Positions 1 to 6,619 of a DNA stretch of 9,184 nt are shown one piece after another. The notes beneath the pieces are model-generated. The model was not told where the DNA came from. It ran no database searches and saw only the letters and a list, made by a program, of their open reading frames with translations. This stretch comes from JBFLVQ01 sp040758525 (lineage in GTDB: Bacteria; Acidobacteriota; Blastocatellia; Chloracidobacteriales; JADJPF01). Each line of letters starts with the position of its first letter. Position 1 is the stretch's first letter. The stretch covers positions 1 to 9,184 of the forward strand of contig JBFLVQ010000383.1 in the NCBI GenBank assembly GCA_040758525.1. Direction: 5' to 3'. The translations under genes and the position numbers were made by a program.

Positions 1-1054
1 TGATGGTTCCTTGGGCAATCTGTTCATCAAAGCGATAGCCTGGTATAAATCGATTGTTGACGCCGAAAATTGGCATACCGTGAGCGTTCTTGATTACTAG
101 CCCTAGCACTGGTTGTAATGGCTTTGATGGACTGTTGAAATTGACCTGCACCGACAATGGCGCACCCATACGCACTGAAGTGACCGGCATATCCAATTCA
201 GAAAATAATGCCACTGCAGTCATTATAGGAAACGAGCTATGTGTGCGTCGGGTATGTGAAAGCAGCGAGACATAAGCAGTATCAGATGCAATATCAGAAC
301 TCAAATATTGCGCGATTATTTGGCTAGGCTCGCCCATTGCTGTTAACCGTCCTTGTGAAAAGAGCAGGCAACGATTACAGAGCGCTTCAATGGCTGCCAT
401 ATGATGGCTGACAAAGAGTACTGTGCGTCCACCTTTGGCAACATCGCCCATCTTACCTATACACTTCTTCTGAAACTGGGCATCGCCTACTGCCAACACT
501 TCATCAACTACCAGTATTTCCGTCTCTAGATGTGCAGCTACGGCAAAGGCCAGTCGTAGATACATTCCGCTCGAATAACGCTTCACAGGCGTGTCTATAA
601 ATCTTTCTACCTCTGCGAAAGCGACAATTTCGTCAAACTTACTGTCAATTTCGCGTTTTTTCATACCTATGATGGCACCATTCAAGTAGATATTCTCGCG
701 ACCTGTCAGTTCTGGGTGAAAGCCAGTGCCAACTTCTAGTAAGCTGCCAACACGTCCATATAGTTCGACTCGACCTGTGGTCGGTTCGGTAATACGTGAG
801 AGAATCTTTAACAGTGTTGACTTGCCAGCACCATTACGTCCGATTACACCAACAATCTGGCCTGGTCTAATCTCAAAGTTAACATCCTTGAGTGCCCATA
901 CCATCTCCTCAGTAGCACCTGAGCTACGTCGCAATAGTGCCAGCGGAGCACGCAAAATGCCCATTAACGACTCACGTAAGGTCGCATAACGCACCTCACG
1001 TAGGCCTATCGAGTACTGTTTGCTGAGATTCTCTACTTTAATGATCGACTTCAT
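1..1054 (-). CDS. Polysaccharide ABC exporter ATPase, Wzt-like (partial)
   Basis: ATP-binding subunit of a surface-polysaccharide exporter, which would power transfer of lipid-linked O-antigen or a related glycan across the inner membrane with the permease encoded just upstream. I translated 351 residues from ATG 1054 to the window edge without a stop; the C-terminal end is missing. Visible motifs are Walker A GRNGAGKST (residues 72-80), signature YSSGM (160-164), Walker B ILVVDE (180-185) and the H-loop histidine in VSHH (217). The insert of about 25 residues before the Walker A strand and the GTGFHPELTGREN segment (109-121) are typical of the Wzt/TagH group. After residue 270 a beta-rich extension begins that resembles the Wzt C-terminal glycan-recognition domain, so it is unlikely to be a short TagH-only form. 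It starts 7 bp after the permease stop with no clear ribosome binding site, suggesting translational coupling. Transported glycan unknown. Confidence 0.93.
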   Translation of the reverse strand, partial: MKSIIKVENLSKQYSIGLREVRYATLRESLMGILRAPLALLRRSSGATEEMVWALKDVNFEIRPGQIVGVIGRNGAGKSTLLKILSRITEPTTGRVELYGRVGSLLEVGTGFHPELTGRENIYLNGAIIGMKKREIDSKFDEIVAFAEVERFIDTPVKRYSSGMYLRLAFAVAAHLETEILVVDEVLAVGDAQFQKKCIGKMGDVAKGGRTVLFVSHHMAAIEALCNRCLLFSQGRLTAMGEPSQIIAQYLSSDIASDTAYVSLLSHTRRTHSSFPIMTAVALFSELDMPVTSVRMGAPLSVQVNFNSPSKPLQPVLGLVIKNAHGMPIFGVNNRFIPGYRFDEQIAQGTI

Positions 1055-1061
1055 CAGGCAA

Positions 1062-1922
1062 CTAGATGATATCTGCGAACTCCTTCTCCATACGTCGAAA
1101 TGTATATGCGGAATAGGCCAGCAAGAGCAGTGTGATAACACCAGAGAGACTGAGCGCCAGCCAGTCGAGCGGCTGACCAATTAGTGCCGCACGGTATCCT
1201 TCAATGATGCCAGTAAGCGGATTGAGTGCCAGCAATCGTCGCCATTGGGCTGGTACTAGACTTGAAGGATATATAATTGGTGTAGCAAACATCCAGAGTT
1301 GTATAAGAAAAGGCATTGCGTAGCGTACATCGCGATACTTTACATTCATCGCCGACATCCACAAACCAACCCCCAGGGCTAGTAATGCGGTAAGCACTAC
1401 GAGTCCAGGCAATAGCACCACATACCAACTCAATCCTATGCCGTAATAACCCATCAATACAACCAGTATCACAAAGGCAATAGCAAAATCGAGCAACCCG
1501 GCTGCTACGGCGGCGCCAGGAATAATTAAGCGGGGAAAGTAGACTTTGGCAATCAGGTTTGAGCTGCCGATCAGGCTGTTACCACTATTGGTCACAGCAT
1601 TGGCAAAGAACGTCCATGGCAGCAGTCCAGCATAAGCAAAGATTGGATAAGGTATATTATCTGAGGGGATACGCGCCAGCTTACCGAAAAAGAGCGTAAA
1701 AATAATCATAGTAAAGAGCGGTTGTATAATCGCCCAAGTGGCACCCAGCAATGTCTGCTTATAGCGCACTTTGATATCGCGCCAAGTGAGAAAGTATAGT
1801 AGTTCGCGATAAGCCCACAAATCATGTAGATTAAGAGTAACCCGTCGTCGACTGGCATTGATTACGACAAGCGGGTGTTGCGGCAGCGTGTTCGCTTCTT
1901 CGCTAGCAGAGAGATTGACCAT
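1062..1922 (-). CDS. Polysaccharide ABC exporter permease, Wzm/TagG-like (ABC-2 type)
   Basis: Inner-membrane channel subunit that pairs with the ATPase gene 7 bp downstream in the same operon. The product is 286 residues from ATG 1922. A cytoplasmic N-terminus leads into the family hallmark around residues 44-69, containing TWRDIKVRYKQT then LGATWAIIQP, an amphipathic interface helix followed by the first membrane span. About six hydrophobic spans follow, and the KVYFPRLIIP segment is also typical of O-antigen/teichoic-acid export permeases. The frame remains open upstream to a TTG at 2006, which would add 28 residues; those residues do not resemble the family N-terminus and neither start has a good ribosome binding site, so I prefer ATG 1922. 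Length matches family members (about 260-290). Substrate cannot be told from sequence; no glycosyltransferase genes are visible in the window. Confidence 0.93.
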   Translation of the reverse strand: MVNLSASEEANTLPQHPLVVINASRRRVTLNLHDLWAYRELLYFLTWRDIKVRYKQTLLGATWAIIQPLFTMIIFTLFFGKLARIPSDNIPYPIFAYAGLLPWTFFANAVTNSGNSLIGSSNLIAKVYFPRLIIPGAAVAAGLLDFAIAFVILVVLMGYYGIGLSWYVVLLPGLVVLTALLALGVGLWMSAMNVKYRDVRYAMPFLIQLWMFATPIIYPSSLVPAQWRRLLALNPLTGIIEGYRAALIGQPLDWLALSLSGVITLLLLAYSAYTFRRMEKEFADII

Positions 1923-2085
1923 ATACACCCAAGTCGCAGCAATCTGGCAGGAATTTAATAAAGTTATGCATAAAATAGTTTCGAGGCCAATTTTAACATA
2001 GAGCAATTGTAGAGAACAAAAGATTTGTCTGCACCAATGGTCACAGCTCAGACTGTCCTTAGGTGAGAGAAATCTCCAGTAGCAC

Positions 2086-2115
2086 TTTACAGCAAATCTG
2101 TTAAAAGGCTAATAT
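2086..2115 (+). promoter_or_regulatory. Sigma70-type promoter for tRNA-His
   Basis: A TTTACA box (2086-2091) and a TAATAT box (2110-2115) are separated by 18 bp. The predicted transcription start, near 2122, lies a few bases before the mature tRNA 5' end at 2127. The match is to the bacterial housekeeping consensus; no experimental support. Confidence 0.55.
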
Positions 2116-2126
2116 GTTTTTGTCAT

Positions 2127-2201
2127 GGCGAGCATAGCTCAGTTGGTTAGAGCGCCTGACTGTGGATCAGGAGGTCGCGGGTTCAAGCCCCGCTGCTCGC
2201 C
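2127..2201 (+). tRNA. tRNA-His (anticodon GTG)
   Basis: A complete cloverleaf can be drawn. The acceptor stem GCGAGCA (2128-2134) pairs perfectly with TGCTCGC (2194-2200). The D stem is GCTC/GAGC. The anticodon stem CCTGA (2155-2159) pairs with TCAGG (2167-2171) around the loop CTGTGGA, giving anticodon GTG at 2162-2164. The T stem is GCGGG/CCCGC with loop TTCAAGC. The extra 5' G at 2127 facing C73 at 2201 is the histidine-specific G-1:C73 identity pair, which confirms the assignment. The 3' CCA is not encoded (CTA follows), so it must be added after transcription. The 3' end lies about 50 bp from an integrase remnant, so this gene was probably an integration site. Confidence 0.97.
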
Positions 2202-2220
2202 CTAATAAAATCAAACACTT

Positions 2221-2251
2221 AAGGCTGATTAATAGTCGGCCTTTACTATTT
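2221..2251 (+). terminator. Terminator-like hairpin after tRNA-His
   Basis: AAGGCTGA (2221-2228) pairs with TCGGCCTT (2236-2243) with one G-T wobble and a 7-base loop, followed by the T-rich stretch TACTATTT. The arrangement fits factor-independent termination of tRNA-His. In the other orientation it lies just after the integrase remnant stop and is also followed by a T-rich run, so it may act in both directions. The tail is interrupted, so efficiency is uncertain. Confidence 0.45.
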
Positions 2252-2455
2252 CTAGGTGCTACTAGAGCCAACAGAAGATTTCCTACTTTTCTTACTTAAT
2301 ATTTGATCAATTAGATCAACTGCTTCGCGCTTTTGCTCTTCGAGTACATGTGAATATATATCAAGTGTAACAGAAATCTGTGCGTGACCTAATAGATCCT
2401 GAACAGTCTTTGGTGAAACACCATGAGAAAGTAGGAAGGTAGCGCAGGAGTGTCG
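2252..2455 (-). pseudogene. Tyrosine recombinase (phage-type integrase), C-terminal remnant
   Basis: Reading the minus strand from 2455 to the TAG at 2254-2252 gives 67 codons that match the end of a phage-type/Xer tyrosine recombinase. They begin RHSCATFLLSHG, then LLGHAQISVTLDIYSHV, then a charged tail. The fragment retains the arginine of the HxxR box (first residue), the second catalytic histidine in LLGH, and the nucleophilic tyrosine in DIYSHV. The HxxR histidine, the first arginine, the catalytic lysine and the whole N-terminal DNA-binding part are missing; a stop codon (TAA, 2464-2462) lies three codons upstream of the arginine. It therefore cannot be active. Its 3' end points toward the 3' end of tRNA-His, the usual neighbourhood for an integrase that recombines at a tRNA gene. 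It is the debris of an integrated element. Confidence 0.85.
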
Positions 2456-2830
2456 GTATTTTTAAGTATAGTACGTGCGAGAAACCAACTCTCCTCTGCT
2501 GCAGCAATCGCCTTAGGACGAATTGGCTTACCAGCTATTGCTGGATTTGTCGAACTGTTAGCTGACTCTGATCCAGAAGTGAGACTAAATGCATTGAATG
2601 GATTGGCAGAGATGGGGCAAGCTGCATCATCAGCAGTGCCGCAGATTACCAAACTTCTTAATGATACGGATAAGAGAGTTTGTAACGCTGCCGTGTCCTT
2701 ACTAGGTAGAATCGGTCCGCCAGCACAAAGCGCTATCCCAGCACTGGAAGAGTTGCGCAAACAACCAGACCTTAATCCATTATTAAATAATGCCATCGAC
2801 GATACGATTAAAAAAGTTCAAGCTAAATAA
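2450..2830 (+). pseudogene. HEAT-repeat protein, 5'-truncated remnant
   Basis: The 126-codon frame encodes about three HEAT repeats of roughly 33 residues: AAAIALGRIG..LLADSD, then VRLNALNGLAEMG..LLNDTD, then VCNAAVSLLGRIG..ELRKQ, with a short helical end. HEAT repeats form stacked helix pairs that bind proteins; no enzymatic role is implied. The homologous part starts about codon 9-15, with no start codon preceded by a ribosome binding site. The only upstream start, GTG 2450, lies inside the oppositely oriented integrase remnant. I infer that the recombination event that cut the integrase also removed the 5' part of this gene, so it is probably not properly expressed. A short functional ORF using GTG 2450 is less likely. 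It lies 86 bp before the next gene on the same strand. Confidence 0.6.
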
Positions 2831-2900
2831 TTTTATTGCAAGTTTACAACATCAGAAGCCGAAATATTGGTTAGCAGTTGTTTAGCAAGCTAGTGAAGTT

Positions 2901-2906
2901 AGGAGA
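2901..2906 (+). promoter_or_regulatory. Ribosome binding site selecting GTG 2917
   Basis: AGGAGA lies 10 bases before GTG 2917. The in-frame TTG at 2878 has no such site, and the protein from GTG begins directly with a signal peptide. Both points favour GTG 2917 as the real start. Confidence 0.65.
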
Positions 2907-2916
2907 AATAATTACC

Positions 2917-3447
2917 GTGAGACTAGGGTTAATACTGGCTATTACGATTTTATCCTCTCTGGCAAATACTCAAGATAATTTGCAATTGCCACAATGGCTT
3001 ACCTCTGCAGAACGAAAAGCTATTGAAAAGGAAGATAAAGGAAAAGATCAGGTGGAAGTATTGATGGAGATTGCTTCTGCCAGACTTGCCATGGCCCGAA
3101 ACAATATTGCTAGCCAACAATATGAACAGGCCCATAGCGAGATCAAAAATAATGGTGCTTTAGTTGCTTATACCTTCTCATATATTGACGCTTTACCGAA
3201 GAAAGATAAGGAAAAGCAGGGCATTTATAAGCTGTTTGAACTCAAGTTGCGACCCAACATTAACAATTTAGAATCAATGCGCTATGAACTGCCGGAAAAA
3301 TATACTGATGAAGCCAACAAAGTTTATGAGCAAGTACGTAAAGTACGTGAGGCAGCATTAGCTAAAGTTTTTGGTAAAGAGTTTTTTCAACCTAAAGAGG
3401 GTGCGCAAGAACAATCGCCTCCATCAAATAACTCACAAGAAGAGTAA
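2917..3447 (+). CDS. Small secreted protein of unknown function next to VWFA genes
   Basis: A 176-residue protein from GTG 2917; an upstream TTG at 2878 would add 13 residues. The first 20 or so residues (RLGLILAITILSSLANTQ) form a signal peptide with no lipobox cysteine, so it is probably exported and free. The remainder is charged and helical: a segment rich in Lys/Glu, a repeat-like helical part (ASARLAMARNNIASQQYEQA), and a conserved-looking end with LRPNINNLESMRYELPEKY followed by VYEQVRKVREAALAKVFG and a Pro/Gln/Ser/Glu-rich tail. I recognise this as the kind of hypothetical protein found in Acidobacteriota but know no function for it. The helical pattern is reminiscent of TPR-like scaffolds without clear TPR consensus. 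It leads the VWFA gene set; the next (broken) VWFA frame begins 6 bp downstream, so they were probably co-transcribed. Confidence 0.75.
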   Translation: MRLGLILAITILSSLANTQDNLQLPQWLTSAERKAIEKEDKGKDQVEVLMEIASARLAMARNNIASQQYEQAHSEIKNNGALVAYTFSYIDALPKKDKEKQGIYKLFELKLRPNINNLESMRYELPEKYTDEANKVYEQVRKVREAALAKVFGKEFFQPKEGAQEQSPPSNNSQEE

Positions 3448-3453
3448 CTGCTT

Positions 3454-4218
3454 ATGTATTACCAAAAGTATATTTCTGTAAGGGTGTTTCTAATAGACAC
3501 TTCCGGTTCAATGCGACGACGACTATCAACAGTCATCCAATCAGCTAAGACACTGGTCAACTTAAGTAAAAATGATGACGAGATTTTCGTTGTTGATGCA
3601 AAAGATTCCCAGAGCATTGAACTGCTAGAAGACTACACCAGCAATTTGGAAGATGTTAAGGATGCACTCGACAATATGATTGCTAGTGGTGGCTAGGCAA
3701 TTCTTGATAGTATCGTAGTGTCTGCCGAATATGCTAGAAAAGGCAAGTATCGACGCAAGGCTCTAGTAGTTGTATCGGATGGTGATGATCGTGATAGCTC
3801 TTTTACGATCGAACAGACCATCGATAAATTGAGCGAATTTGATGTGCAGCTCTATTTTATAGGTTTTCCCGATGATCTGTCAGAAGATAGTGGAATATTT
3901 AAGCATTCACCAAGAAAAAAGGCCATCGAGTTGATCAATAAACTGACGAGTGAATCAGGTGGTCAGGCATACTATCCTAAAGAGTTAACTGATCTGGAGT
4001 CGATCGCTCAAAAAATCGGTACTGATCTTCGATCACAATACACAATTGGTTACTATCCCAGCAATCAGAAGCAGGATAGCAGTTTCCGTCGATTGCAAGT
4101 AAGATTAACAGATAACCGAGATCAGTATGCAATACGAACGCGTTCAGGCTATTACGCAGCCAAGGAAGGAGGCGGAGGGCGTATCGATAAATTAAATCGC
4201 TCAGAACACAACAAATAA
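3454..4218 (+). pseudogene. VWFA-domain protein, N-truncated and interrupted by TAG
   Basis: One continuous frame with a single internal TAG at 3694-3696 aligns along its whole length with the intact VWFA protein at 5524-6507. Before the stop it carries the MIDAS motif DTSGS and the DDEIFVVDAKD strand. After the stop it carries VVVSDGDDRDS (the MIDAS aspartate), the LYFIGFPDD strand, ESGGQAYYPKEL, IGTDLRSQYTIGYYPS and the C-terminal RTRSGYYA. The stop falls at the MIDAS threonine: SGG-stop-AILD here against GGGTALLD in the intact copy. The signal peptide and about 80 further N-terminal residues present in the paralogues are absent; the frame starts only 11 codons before the MIDAS aspartate. 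A GTG at 3718 could in theory restart the second half but lacks a ribosome binding site. Both defects argue for a dead gene. Sequencing error at the TAG is possible but would not restore the missing N-terminus. Confidence 0.85.
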
Positions 4219-4244
4219 CTCTCTTTGAGGTTAATAGTGGTGAT

Positions 4245-4475
4245 ATGTATCATGCTGGTAGGCGTGCAGGGCTGCCTAACATCTGGCATAAGATTGCTGA
4301 AGAATTACGACATGTCTATGTGCTTGGTTATTATCCAACCAACGCGATAGAGAATGGTGGCTATCGCCATATACGTATACAACTCCGTCAACGTGATACC
4401 GGCAAAGTCCGTTATAAATCTGGTTATGCAGTCGCAAAAGGTGATAAGCAGCCGATTAAGCGAGTGAAAAAATAG
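4245..4475 (+). pseudogene. C-terminal fragment of another VWFA-domain protein
   Basis: This 76-codon frame contains HKIAEELRHVYVLGYYPT and then a strand and tail ending KSGYAVAKG, which correspond to the C-terminal end of the two intact downstream VWFA proteins (KIGQELRTQYMMGFYPS and RTRSGYFA). Similarity seems to extend a little before the ATG, through codons from about 4212 that read like the SGG(D/E)-type segment preceding this helix. No VWFA core, MIDAS residues or signal peptide are present, and only the last third of the family's length remains. It differs from the preceding broken gene, so it is the remnant of a separate copy. It lies 17 bp before the next intact gene. Not expected to have a function. 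Confidence 0.75.
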
Positions 4476-4485
4476 CATAGGGTGC

Positions 4486-4512
4486 AAGCATTATGAAAAG
4501 CATTATGAAAAG
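4486..4512 (+). repeat. 12-bp tandem duplication containing the start codon
   Basis: GCATTATGAAAA occurs at 4488-4499 and again at 4500-4511, and the 12-base periodicity extends from 4486 to 4512. Each unit contains an ATG in the same frame (4493 and 4505), so the gene has two possible starts four codons apart. Looks like a recent slippage duplication. Confidence 0.9.
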
Positions 4513-5452
4513 ATTGGCCATTATCCTACTGATACTTTTTATGGGGATTACTCCTAGTGTGTTGGGCCAGCTTCAACAGCACAATGCTAATGGCAATGAT
4601 GAAGATGAAGCAGTGATTAAAATAACTACGACAAACATCAACTTGCCAGTCACAGTATTTAATGAGAAGGGTAAGTTTGTGCCGAATCTAAAACAGCAGC
4701 ATTTTCGTATATTTGAGAATAATAAGCCACAACCAATAATATCATTTCATGCTGTTACTGATTTACCGTTGAGCATTGTCGTACTAATGGATACATCCAC
4801 TAGTGTACGTAACCGCTTAGAATTTGAAAAGACTGCGATCAAGAAGTTTCTTACCACGGTACTGCAAGGGAGACGGGATCGGGTTGCTTTTTTCACATTT
4901 GATAATGCGACTAAAATGCGTTTTGATTTCACTACTGATCTGCCCATGATGCTAGACACTATCGACGATATAAAAATAATTGGTGGGCAGACCAGTCTCT
5001 ATGATGCTATTCACAAGGTATGTCGTGAAAAGATGAGTCGTGCCAGTACAAACCGACGTGTGATTGTTGTAATTACCGATGGAGCTGATACCAATAGTAC
5101 TCATACTTTGACAGAAGCGATTACAATCACACAACGGACAGAGACAACCATCTATGGGATCAGCACAAAAGGAGGTTCGGGTTTTCGTGTTGAAGGTACC
5201 CCATATCTCAACATGGATGAGCGTGATCTACGCAAGCTTTGCCGTGATAGTGGTGGTGAAATATTCTTTCCTGACAATGCTGAAGAGCTTACTATTGCGT
5301 TTCAGCTTGTTAATGATTTCTTGCGCAATCAATATTTGATAGTCTATGAACCTAGTTCAATGAATGATGAAAAGTTCCATGAGATAGAAGTGCGTATTGT
5401 TGGACAAAAAGGGCTTTCTGCTCTTACAAGGCGTGGTTACCTGGCTAAGTAG
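4493..5452 (+). CDS. Secreted VWFA-domain protein (acidobacterial VWFA-related type)
   Basis: A 319-residue exported protein. Residues 5-25 form a signal peptide (KRLAIILLILFMGITPSVLG) with probable cleavage before Q26 and no lipobox. Residues 45-90 form the family's small N-terminal beta domain (NLPVTVFNEKGKFVPNL, then HFRIFENN). The VWFA domain follows from about 93 to 290, with a complete MIDAS: D100-T-S-T-S104, T167 and D196 (ITDGAD). VWFA domains bind a divalent cation at this site and usually hold a protein ligand through it; the ligand here is unknown. The C-terminus has the family end LRNQYLIVYEPS and the final RRGYLAK. ATG 4493 and ATG 4505 are both possible starts because of a local duplication. 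It is more divergent from the other three copies than they are from each other, for example in the longer loop STKGGSGFRVEGTPYLNMDERD. Confidence 0.88.
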   Translation: MKSIMKRLAIILLILFMGITPSVLGQLQQHNANGNDEDEAVIKITTTNINLPVTVFNEKGKFVPNLKQQHFRIFENNKPQPIISFHAVTDLPLSIVVLMDTSTSVRNRLEFEKTAIKKFLTTVLQGRRDRVAFFTFDNATKMRFDFTTDLPMMLDTIDDIKIIGGQTSLYDAIHKVCREKMSRASTNRRVIVVITDGADTNSTHTLTEAITITQRTETTIYGISTKGGSGFRVEGTPYLNMDERDLRKLCRDSGGEIFFPDNAEELTIAFQLVNDFLRNQYLIVYEPSSMNDEKFHEIEVRIVGQKGLSALTRRGYLAK

Positions 5453-5511
5453 CTCAGAAGCTATTTTTAACCAGAGCAGCTATAAAAGATATCAATAATA
5501 CTAGTGCTTTT

Positions 5512-5515
5512 AGGA
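5512..5515 (+). promoter_or_regulatory. Ribosome binding site for VWFA gene at 5524
   Basis: AGGA lies 8 bases before ATG 5524 and supports that start, which also begins directly with a signal peptide. Confidence 0.5.
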
Positions 5516-5523
5516 AAACAACT

Positions 5524-6507
5524 ATGAAAGAAATTAAATGGATACCATTAACCATTCTTTTTCTGCTATTAGGATTTCTCTGTGTTGAGATAACACAAGC
5601 ACAGATTGCTACGGCGCAGAGTGAGCCCAGAGGGAATAAAGAGACTGTGCCTGAGAACCTGTTGAAGATCGATTCCAAATTCGTACTTTTAAATGTCTCT
5701 GTACTTGATGATAAACGTAACTTTGTGACGGGATTAAGCAGTTCAGATTTCCGAGTTTTTGATGATCAAGTTGAGCAGCGTATTGAACTGTTTGCTAAAG
5801 AGGATGTTCCTATCAGTCTAGGGTTGGTAATTGATACATCGGGTTCTATGAGATTCAAACTTAAATCGGTGCTGGCTGCAGCAGAGCGATTGCTTGAACT
5901 GTGTCGTCCAGGTGATGAGATCTTTATCGTAGATATGAAAGACACGACACGTATCAACTTTGCCCAGCGTTTTACTACCGATCTAGCGCGTGTAAAATCG
6001 GTATTGGGTGAAATGTATCCTGGTGGCGGCACGGCCTTATTAGATGGCATCGCTGTAGCTGGCAAATATGCGCAAACTAATGCCAGCAATCGCCGACGGG
6101 CTTTAATTGTGATGAGCGATGGCGATGAGCGCGACAGCACAATAAAACTTGATGAATTACGGGAGCAATTACGAGAACTCGATCTACAAGTTTATCTGTT
6201 AGGTTTTCCGGAAGGATTTATTGGCATTAACGGCTCATTTGCAGAAGCTACTACAAACAAAGCGAAAAAGCTAATGCAGAAGATCGCGGAAGAGTCAGGT
6301 GGTTTGGCTCTCTTTCCTCGCTCTCTTGATGAGATCGGACAATTTACATTAAAGATCGGACAAGAGCTACGTACCCAATATATGATGGGCTTTTATCCTA
6401 GTGCCGAGAGTCGTGATGCACGTTGGCACAAGCTACAGGTAAAACTTGTCGATAAGAAACGTAAGTATGCAGTAAGAACGCGTTCCGGATATTTTGCGCA
6501 GAAGTAA
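5524..6507 (+). CDS. Secreted VWFA-domain protein (acidobacterial VWFA-related type)
   Basis: A 327-residue exported protein. Residues 1-27 are a signal peptide (a basic start, then PLTILFLLLGFLCVEITQAQ) with likely cleavage after TQA. An N-terminal beta domain (residues about 50-95) contains FVLLNVSVLDDKRNFVTGL and DFRVFDDQVEQRIELF, the family's recognisable entry. The VWFA domain spans about 98-290 with a full MIDAS: D104-T-S-G-S108, T170 in GGGTALLD and D199 in MSDGDERD. It ends with GQELRTQYMMGFYPS and RTRSGYFAQK. Predicted location is the periplasm or outside the cell; a cation-dependent ligand-binding role follows from the family, while the partner is unknown. It is the closest intact relative of the broken copy at 3454-4218. 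It follows the previous VWFA gene by 71 bp and converges with proS. Confidence 0.9.
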   Translation: MKEIKWIPLTILFLLLGFLCVEITQAQIATAQSEPRGNKETVPENLLKIDSKFVLLNVSVLDDKRNFVTGLSSSDFRVFDDQVEQRIELFAKEDVPISLGLVIDTSGSMRFKLKSVLAAAERLLELCRPGDEIFIVDMKDTTRINFAQRFTTDLARVKSVLGEMYPGGGTALLDGIAVAGKYAQTNASNRRRALIVMSDGDERDSTIKLDELREQLRELDLQVYLLGFPEGFIGINGSFAEATTNKAKKLMQKIAEESGGLALFPRSLDEIGQFTLKIGQELRTQYMMGFYPSAESRDARWHKLQVKLVDKKRKYAVRTRSGYFAQK

Positions 6508-6619
6508 TTACAACATTGTTTATATCTTACAGATGAGATATTCATTGTGGAACTATTTGGAGAGTGGTAATAAAGGAGATCATTTATACCAACAGGATGT
6601 TCACTCTATACATAATATC

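Noticed and set aside
1923..2006. 28-residue N-terminal extension of the ABC permease from TTG 2006
   Set aside because: TTG start without a ribosome binding site; the residues do not resemble the permease family N-terminus, while ATG 1922 gives the usual length.
2172..2201. Second copy of the tRNA-His 3' end as an attachment-site repeat
   Set aside because: I saw no matching repeat elsewhere in the window; the other end of the element, if it survives, lies outside.
2389..2796. 135-codon minus-strand frame across the HEAT region
   Set aside because: Antisense shadow of the HEAT repeats; its sequence shows no domain, and the integrase remnant is in a different minus-strand frame.
2878..2916. 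Upstream TTG start of the 176-residue secreted protein
   Set aside because: No ribosome binding site before TTG 2878, whereas GTG 2917 has AGGAGA at good spacing and begins with a signal peptide.
3694..3696. TAG as a recoded (e.g. pyrrolysine) codon
   Set aside because: The copy also lacks its signal peptide and N-terminal domain, so decay explains it better; no recoding element or suppressor tRNA is visible.
6522..6541. ATATCT/AGATAT hairpin between the VWFA gene and proS as a terminator
   Set aside because: Only a 6-bp AT-rich stem with an 8-base loop and no T-run on either strand.
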